NCBI GenBank assembly: GCA_023144875.1 | Contig: JAGLEW010000036.1 | Coordinates: 1-10,342 of the forward strand | Direction: 5' to 3' | DNA: 10,342 bases | Origin: Methylococcales bacterium | GTDB lineage: Bacteria > Pseudomonadota > Gammaproteobacteria > Methylococcales > Methylomonadaceae | Shown: in pieces, positions 5,874-10,342 of the stretch | Numbering within the stretch: the first letter of the stretch is position 1 | Layout of the letters: every line of letters begins with the position of its first letter | The notes under the pieces: model-generated | The model's input: the letters and a program-made list of their open reading frames with translations, nothing else | The model's database searches: none | Told to the model about the DNA's origin: nothing | Translations under genes and position numbers: made by a program

Positions 5874-7151
5874 TTAAAATGATTGTATGTTTTCTTGAAA
5901 AGTAACCGTTTTAAGGTTTTCAGCGCGACAAATCGTTGACATACTACCGTTTTTATAAATCATAACCACATTAGGGCGATATTCAATAAACTGCAGTGAT
6001 TGGGAGTGGTTATAAGCCCCCATTGGACTAATGATAAGACGATCGTTGTATGTTAACGGGGGTAAAGGAATTTGATGACGGATAATGTCGGTGTTCATAC
6101 ATAACGGGCCATATAGATTGGTAGGGTTTCGATCACCTTCATGTTTTTGCGTGAGTTGAATCTTATGATCGTACCAATGCCCTAATGAAAAAAGGTTGAC
6201 ACCTGCATCCAAAATCGCTGCCCGCTGACCATTAGGGAGTTTTTTAGTCGCCACCACACGAGTAATAAGATGCACCGCATCATCGACCATTGCTCGCCCT
6301 GATTCTAAAATTAATCGAGGTTGCGGCTTGCCTTGTTTAAGCCTTTTGGTGACAAAACGTAATAATGGGGTACAAATAGCCTCGGCATAGTCATCCATTG
6401 TCGGGACGATTTGATTTTCTGGTAGCTTAATCCCCTGCATTGCATGATGTGACACAAAACCGCCGCCCATATCAAGGCTATTTATTTCACAGCCTGTTGC
6501 TTCTTCCACAACTTCCATAAAAGCACACATAATACGGGTTTGAGCCGCATAAGCGCGCGTATCTAAAATAAAAGTACCAATGTGACTGTGCAAACCCTGC
6601 AATTTTAAAACTGCACTTTTTTTAATTTGATGAGCGGCGGCTAATGCTTGTCCATTTTCGATATTAAACCCAAACCGACTCCAAGACTCGCTAAAACCAG
6701 TTTCAAAATTCAAACGAAGGGTAAGGGGAATGACGTGGTTTAATTCAGTGCCAATTTCTTGTAATAAAGTCAGTTCATCAAAATGATCCACATGAATATG
6801 CGCCCCCTCTATCACCGCTTGTTGTAAAATATTTTTAGGTTTATAAGGGCCATTGAAAATTATTTTGTCGCCATCAATGCCTAAAGATCGGGCTTTTTCA
6901 TATTCAAATTTAGAAACCACTTCTGCCCACGCGCCTTCTTGATGCAAAATTTGGGCAATGGCGCTGGAATAATTGGTTTTATACGACCAACCATATACCA
7001 CATCCGAATAACGGGATTGAAAGGCGGTGAATAAGCCTTGTATATTTTGTCTCAACTGCCGCTCAGAAACCACAAATAACGGTGAACCATAGCGAGTAGC
7101 TAATTCCTCAACAGAAACCCCTTCTATTGAGGAAATAATAGTTGATACCAC
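5874..7151 (-). CDS. Fold-type III PLP-dependent decarboxylase (DAP/ornithine decarboxylase superfamily)
   Basis: This 425-residue cytoplasmic enzyme has the alanine-racemase-like barrel followed by a C-terminal beta domain. Visible motifs are SYKTN with the PLP lysine (Lys58), ESWSRFGF, GLHSHIGT (residues 186-193, with the PLP-stacking histidine), DMGGGF (227-232, phosphate loop), ESGR (283-286), GPLCMNTD (348-355, with catalytic Cys351 from the partner subunit) and GAYN (378-381). Length and order fit diaminopimelate decarboxylase. However, the usual EPGR is ESGR, and the CESSD-type motif is CMNTD, so the acidic residue after the cysteine is missing. Substrate specificity is therefore probably not meso-diaminopimelate; a polyamine or a secondary-metabolite amino acid is possible. 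The start is a GTG nine bases after the cytochrome stop, with no clear ribosome site, so translation may be coupled to the upstream gene. I withhold lysA. Confidence 0.85.
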   Translation of the reverse strand: MVSTIISSIEGVSVEELATRYGSPLFVVSERQLRQNIQGLFTAFQSRYSDVVYGWSYKTNYSSAIAQILHQEGAWAEVVSKFEYEKARSLGIDGDKIIFNGPYKPKNILQQAVIEGAHIHVDHFDELTLLQEIGTELNHVIPLTLRLNFETGFSESWSRFGFNIENGQALAAAHQIKKSAVLKLQGLHSHIGTFILDTRAYAAQTRIMCAFMEVVEEATGCEINSLDMGGGFVSHHAMQGIKLPENQIVPTMDDYAEAICTPLLRFVTKRLKQGKPQPRLILESGRAMVDDAVHLITRVVATKKLPNGQRAAILDAGVNLFSLGHWYDHKIQLTQKHEGDRNPTNLYGPLCMNTDIIRHQIPLPPLTYNDRLIISPMGAYNHSQSLQFIEYRPNVVMIYKNGSMSTICRAENLKTVTFQENIQSF

Positions 7152-7160
7152 CTAGAATAA

Positions 7161-9071
7161 TTAGCGTGCTTTAACTTTCTGAGTAATCGTACCCATTGAG
7201 GTCGATTTTAACGCTGAACTATCAAACATTTGCTTAAATCGGGTGACCACAGGACTGGTTTCTTTAAATAAGTCTTGAGCAAAGGCATACGCAATTGTTT
7301 GGTAAATTAATTCGGCTTTAATGGTATAAGTGGTTTCATTTAAATTAGCTAATTCAAAACTGATAATATCATGACCACCCACAAAATTTTCATCGGTTGC
7401 CGCTGCGCCTTTTACTTTAATTTTATTGGGTACAGTCGCCTTATCAAAACCCTTTGGTAAGATTCGGTTATCTTTAATATAACCTTTGGCTCTCAATAAA
7501 GTATAAGTAATCGTATCTTTATAATCGTGCATAATCGCTTCATAGACTTGCACTTGCTTGGGTGAGGTGATGGTTTGATAATGGGGTTCAAATTTATCCA
7601 ACGCTTGATCCGAATCCAATTCAACCACACTGCCATCCGCATTGACCTTGCCTGTTTCAAACACAATTTTATCGGTTTGATCACGTACGGTTAGGTGCAA
7701 AATAACCCGACGTGAAGGATAACCTGAAGGCAGTTTATGACCTGTTTCACTGTTAATTCGAAGGTTAAAATTTAACGTGCCCTCTTTTAAGGTTGTTTGT
7801 TTAATCTCTAAATAAGCCGCTGAATTTAAGAGTTGTTCGGCTTTTAAAATACTGCTTGAAAAATCCGTCGCACGCACGCCTAGAGGCTCACGATATTCTT
7901 GTAAAATGGACAGCATTAAACGATTAGCCCCTAAAAAACTGTGCTTGGCAAAATCATCGCGTTTTTTGGTATTTCCAGGTTGAGTCGCCAGAATAACGCC
8001 ATTTGAACGTTCCATATGGCATTGTTGACAACTTTTTTTGGTTGAAAATTCACTGTGTTGCCATTCACTGTACGGCATTTGCTCTGGAAATTCATCCTCA
8101 ACGGTTTTGCTTAAGATAACCCCATTTTCATCCGTATAAGGGGTGGTTAAATCATGACAACTGGCACATAGCTCTGAGGACTTAATATGTTCACTGTAGG
8201 TCGGGGTAAAACTGGCAAAATTACGCATAGGTTGGGTGCGCACGTCTTTATAAGGCCCATAAATCGGGCGGTCGGTTTTATTTTTCGTCTCATCAATTAC
8301 AAAATTTCCTGAATACCCTGCAATCGTTCCAAAAGGCGCATTCGGCGAAATTTGATGACATAAACTACAGCTTACGCCTTCCGAGGCTAAATCATAATAA
8401 GGATTATCAGGGTTTAAAATACCACTGCCAAACACGGCTTGAACAGCATCATTATTTTTTCGAGCGGTTTCATTCGCCATCGGGGCATGACAACGGGTAC
8501 ATTTATCCTGAATTACCGCCGTTAATTGTGGGGTCCGATTCAGTTCACTTTTTACCTTTGCTTGCCAAAAAGGGTCTTTGCTGGCATTCGCCATCATGGT
8601 GGTTTTCCACGCGGCTTCAATCGAAACATCCTCACCTTTATCGTCTTCCAATGCATTATGACATTGCGCGCACACCCCAGAACCACTGAAATATTGTTTA
8701 TTAAAAAGGGCGCGCCCAATAGTGACTAGTGGGACTTCGGAGACATTGGTTAATTCAAACACGCTATTACCTAGGTGGGTAGCATCTAGGCTGTACTCCT
8801 TATCACCCACGTTAATAGCCGATAGATGAAAACTTAAGTCGTTATATACAGGCACAAGTCCTGCGGTTGGAATAATATCCGCTTGTGGGACAGCACTGTT
8901 TAATCGCAGTTTATTGGGCGGTAAAAAGGTTAAATTAGCCTTGTAAGTCTGACCTTGATAACGCACAAATGGAATTTTAAGTTGGCTATTTTCCAAGCTA
9001 AAATCCGCATCGGCAAGACAGTTTGTCATTAAGAAAGGTAAGGTTATAAACAGAAAGAAAATAGTCTTCAT
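7161..9071 (-). CDS. Secreted pentahaem c-type cytochrome with N-terminal beta module
   Basis: A 636-residue exported protein with a signal peptide of about 22 residues. Residues 27-115 appear to hold two similar beta-hairpin-like units (LKIPFVRYQGQTYKANL and a weaker one around FHLSAINVGDKEYSLDA). Five CxxCH haem sites follow, with histidines at 138, 195, 239, 306 and 352. Between them are segments typical of cytochrome c554-like multihaem proteins, such as AAWKTTMMANASKDPFW and EGVSCSLCHQ. After the haem region, GHKLPSGYPSRR (residues 444-455) opens a beta-rich C-terminal part of about 190 residues, as in many large multihaem cytochromes. It presumably moves electrons in the periplasm or at the outer surface; partners are not visible here. 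The gene lies 46 bases after the discoidin-like gene, so the two are probably co-transcribed. The cysteine in the signal region (MTNC) does not fit a lipobox. Confidence 0.88.
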   Translation of the reverse strand: MKTIFFLFITLPFLMTNCLADADFSLENSQLKIPFVRYQGQTYKANLTFLPPNKLRLNSAVPQADIIPTAGLVPVYNDLSFHLSAINVGDKEYSLDATHLGNSVFELTNVSEVPLVTIGRALFNKQYFSGSGVCAQCHNALEDDKGEDVSIEAAWKTTMMANASKDPFWQAKVKSELNRTPQLTAVIQDKCTRCHAPMANETARKNNDAVQAVFGSGILNPDNPYYDLASEGVSCSLCHQISPNAPFGTIAGYSGNFVIDETKNKTDRPIYGPYKDVRTQPMRNFASFTPTYSEHIKSSELCASCHDLTTPYTDENGVILSKTVEDEFPEQMPYSEWQHSEFSTKKSCQQCHMERSNGVILATQPGNTKKRDDFAKHSFLGANRLMLSILQEYREPLGVRATDFSSSILKAEQLLNSAAYLEIKQTTLKEGTLNFNLRINSETGHKLPSGYPSRRVILHLTVRDQTDKIVFETGKVNADGSVVELDSDQALDKFEPHYQTITSPKQVQVYEAIMHDYKDTITYTLLRAKGYIKDNRILPKGFDKATVPNKIKVKGAAATDENFVGGHDIISFELANLNETTYTIKAELIYQTIAYAFAQDLFKETSPVVTRFKQMFDSSALKSTSMGTITQKVKAR

Positions 9072-9117
9072 AAGCCTAAACGATTAAAATTAAAAAAGGG
9101 GGAGAACAAGTGGTATT

Positions 9118-10128
9118 TTACATGTCGTTGCTGGTAAGGCTTGGATCATTTTCATAAGCGACGATTTCAACCACACCTGTATTGCCGCCCGTACTGGTGA
9201 CGACATCTAAGCGAACCGATTTGGTGGTGCGGTTTAATGGAAATTGATGCCCTTGGGTGGTATTTGGCAACGTGAATGGCCCTGCAACCTCGCCATTATC
9301 GGTGGTAATCGTAAAGGTTGAAATTTTGGCACTGCCATCGGTCATTGAACGCGAGCGAACCATAATGGTTGCAATTTTTTTAGACTCGGCAAGCGTAATT
9401 TCAATAAAGGCATCATTTCCGTCCCCTGCGGAAGACCATGCGGTTGAATTTGAACCATCAATGGCACTATTCGCACCAAACTCACCATCATTAGCGCCGT
9501 TAAAATTACTGCTTACCGCCGAGATACGAGCGCCATTATCTAGCGAGAGCAAATTATTATCTGCGGTCGAACCTGTGGTTTTAAAGGTTGAATGCGGCCC
9601 CCAATAAATTTTACCTTCAGCATCCGAACCTTGAACGCGATAGTGATACACCGTATCGGCTTCTAAACTATTTAATATAGGATTGTGATTAATAATCGCA
9701 CCCCCATTCATGTTGCTGTCGGTTGAAATTTGACCAAATTTAGGTGTTTTTCCGTAGATGACAGCACAAGCTAAGGGAATGGTACTGACAAAGGTTAACC
9801 GTGCTTCAGAATTTTTAATATCAACTATTTCAGGCGCGGCACCATCTGTAACCGTTTTTAATTTGAATAAAGCAGGGGGAAGCTCAGTATCCGCCAAAAC
9901 ATCGTATTTTTTAAGTTTAAAAGTAAGCGTGGAAGTAGTGTTGCTAGGATCGCGTTCAAGGTCTGCCCAAAAATATTCAGTTCGGCCTTGGTTTTGATAA
10001 TGAATAACGGGGATATGCAGTTGTAAATCTTCTGAAAGGGTCACAGGATCAGCAATGCCTATAATAGGTGTTACTAATAATATACTCATCAACAATGCAG
10101 AGTTTTTCAAAATTTTTTTATTCGCCAT
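9118..10128 (-). CDS. Secreted FN3-like plus F5/8-type (discoidin-like) domain protein
   Basis: A 336-residue exported protein with signal-peptide cleavage near GIA (residue 26). Residues 34-75 carry the motif LQLHIPVIHYQNQG followed by YFWADL, which resembles the N-terminus of the cytochrome downstream. Residues 99-186 look like a fibronectin type III or phosphatase-N-type beta sandwich: PEIVDI, then ACAVIYGKTPKFG, LEADTVYHYRVQG and TFKTT. Residues 195-327 look like an F5/8 type C domain (SAIDGSNSTAWSS, then AFIEITLAESKKIATIMVRS and a final VVEIVAYE strand), a fold that usually binds sugars or surfaces. No haem site or catalytic motif is seen. AGGA lies eight bases before the ATG. The likely role is adhesion or scaffolding on the cell surface, perhaps holding the cytochrome; that partnership is inferred from gene order and the shared module. 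Confidence 0.85.
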   Translation of the reverse strand: MANKKILKNSALLMSILLVTPIIGIADPVTLSEDLQLHIPVIHYQNQGRTEYFWADLERDPSNTTSTLTFKLKKYDVLADTELPPALFKLKTVTDGAAPEIVDIKNSEARLTFVSTIPLACAVIYGKTPKFGQISTDSNMNGGAIINHNPILNSLEADTVYHYRVQGSDAEGKIYWGPHSTFKTTGSTADNNLLSLDNGARISAVSSNFNGANDGEFGANSAIDGSNSTAWSSAGDGNDAFIEITLAESKKIATIMVRSRSMTDGSAKISTFTITTDNGEVAGPFTLPNTTQGHQFPLNRTTKSVRLDVVTSTGGNTGVVEIVAYENDPSLTSNDM

Positions 10129-10194
10129 TTAAATATCCTAGGATTAAGAGTAAGGAGAAAACAAAAAAATTTTAAAACGAGAGAAAGTAAAAGT

Positions 10195-10220
10195 CAAAGG
10201 GGAAAATAATCCCCCCTTTG
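10195..10220 (-). terminator. Hairpin between the partial gene and the discoidin-like gene
   Basis: An eight-base stem, CAAAGGGG (10195-10202) with CCCCTTTG (10213-10220), begins 24 bases past the stop of the partial gene. On the minus strand ACTTTTACTTTC follows, which is only loosely T-rich. Partial termination is plausible and would separate, or reduce, expression of the downstream three-gene set. Confidence 0.55.
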
Positions 10221-10244
10221 CTATGAAGCGTTAAATAGTATTAC

Positions 10245-10342
10245 TTAAGCAGGTTTATGTTTACTGTGATCTACTTTTTTACCTGCATCAGCGCCTGCTG
10301 TGGCAGGTTTTTCAGTGCCTTTTTTATCAGCACCCGCAACGG
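10245..10342 (-). CDS. Partial CDS: C-terminus of a Lys/Ala/Gly-rich protein
   Basis: Only the last 31 codons are in the window; the rest lies beyond the right edge. The frame reads VAGADKKGTEKPATAGADAG and continues KKVDHSKHKPA before a TAA at 10245-10247. The GAD segment occurs twice and the tail is rich in Lys, Ala, Gly and Pro, so it is low-complexity and probably disordered. No family can be named from this. The frame is supported by codon sense and by the hairpin that follows its stop. Its relation to the downstream genes cannot be judged. Confidence 0.6.
   Translation of the reverse strand, partial: VAGADKKGTEKPATAGADAGKKVDHSKHKPA

Noticed and set aside
5874..7151. Naming the decarboxylase lysA
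   Set aside because: Overall family fits, but the motif after the catalytic cysteine and the ESGR motif depart from diaminopimelate decarboxylase, and no lysine genes are adjacent.
9015..9023. Cytochrome as a lipoprotein, from the cysteine in its signal region
   Set aside because: MTNC does not match a lipobox, which needs a Leu-type residue at -3 and a small residue at -1; normal cleavage a few residues later is more likely.
9257..9997. Plus-strand open frames opposite the discoidin-like gene, and one at 8526-8729 opposite the cytochrome
   Set aside because: The minus-strand proteins have signal peptides and domain motifs; the opposite frames are composition shadows.

Overview
All of the supported genes read on the minus strand, so transcription runs from the right edge to the left. 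The DNA is AT-rich. It encodes secreted proteins with a PEP-CTERM/VPLPA-type sorting tail, a five-haem c-type cytochrome and an OmpA-like peptidoglycan-binding protein. Together these suggest a low-GC Gammaproteobacterium, perhaps a methanotroph (Methylococcales) or a Beggiatoa-like sulfur oxidiser. The placement rests on the sorting-tail style and general composition only and is tentative. No rRNA, tRNA, CRISPR array, transposase or integrase was seen.

Right part (10342 to 5874): the end of a Lys/Ala-rich protein is cut by the window edge. A hairpin follows it, and then a close-packed set of three genes: a secreted FN3-like plus discoidin-like protein (336 aa), a secreted pentahaem cytochrome c (636 aa) and a fold-type III PLP-dependent decarboxylase (425 aa). 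The first two share a short beta-rich N-terminal module just after the signal peptide. This points to a common partner or common surface location.

Middle (5786 to 4344): a 106-aa secreted protein is made of two 35-residue repeats and closes with a textbook intrinsic terminator. Next come an OmpA-like protein and, seven bases after its stop, a small basic secreted protein ending in a C-F-H-C motif.

Left part (4306 to 1): four paralogous secreted proteins with identical-style C-terminal sorting tails. A truncated and apparently decaying copy of the OmpA-like gene lies between the first and second of them. The paralogues fall into pairs: the two outer copies (109-849 and 3599-4294) are closest, and their 3' hairpins also match. 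The two inner copies share a different 3' hairpin. The locus therefore appears to have grown by duplicating blocks that included flanking DNA.

Taken together, the window looks like a cell-surface or matrix locus: sorted surface proteins, a peptidoglycan anchor, a repeat protein and an exported redox/adhesion pair. The exosortase that would process the tails is not in the window. A joint function is inference. The individual family assignments are direct, apart from the unrecognised small proteins.
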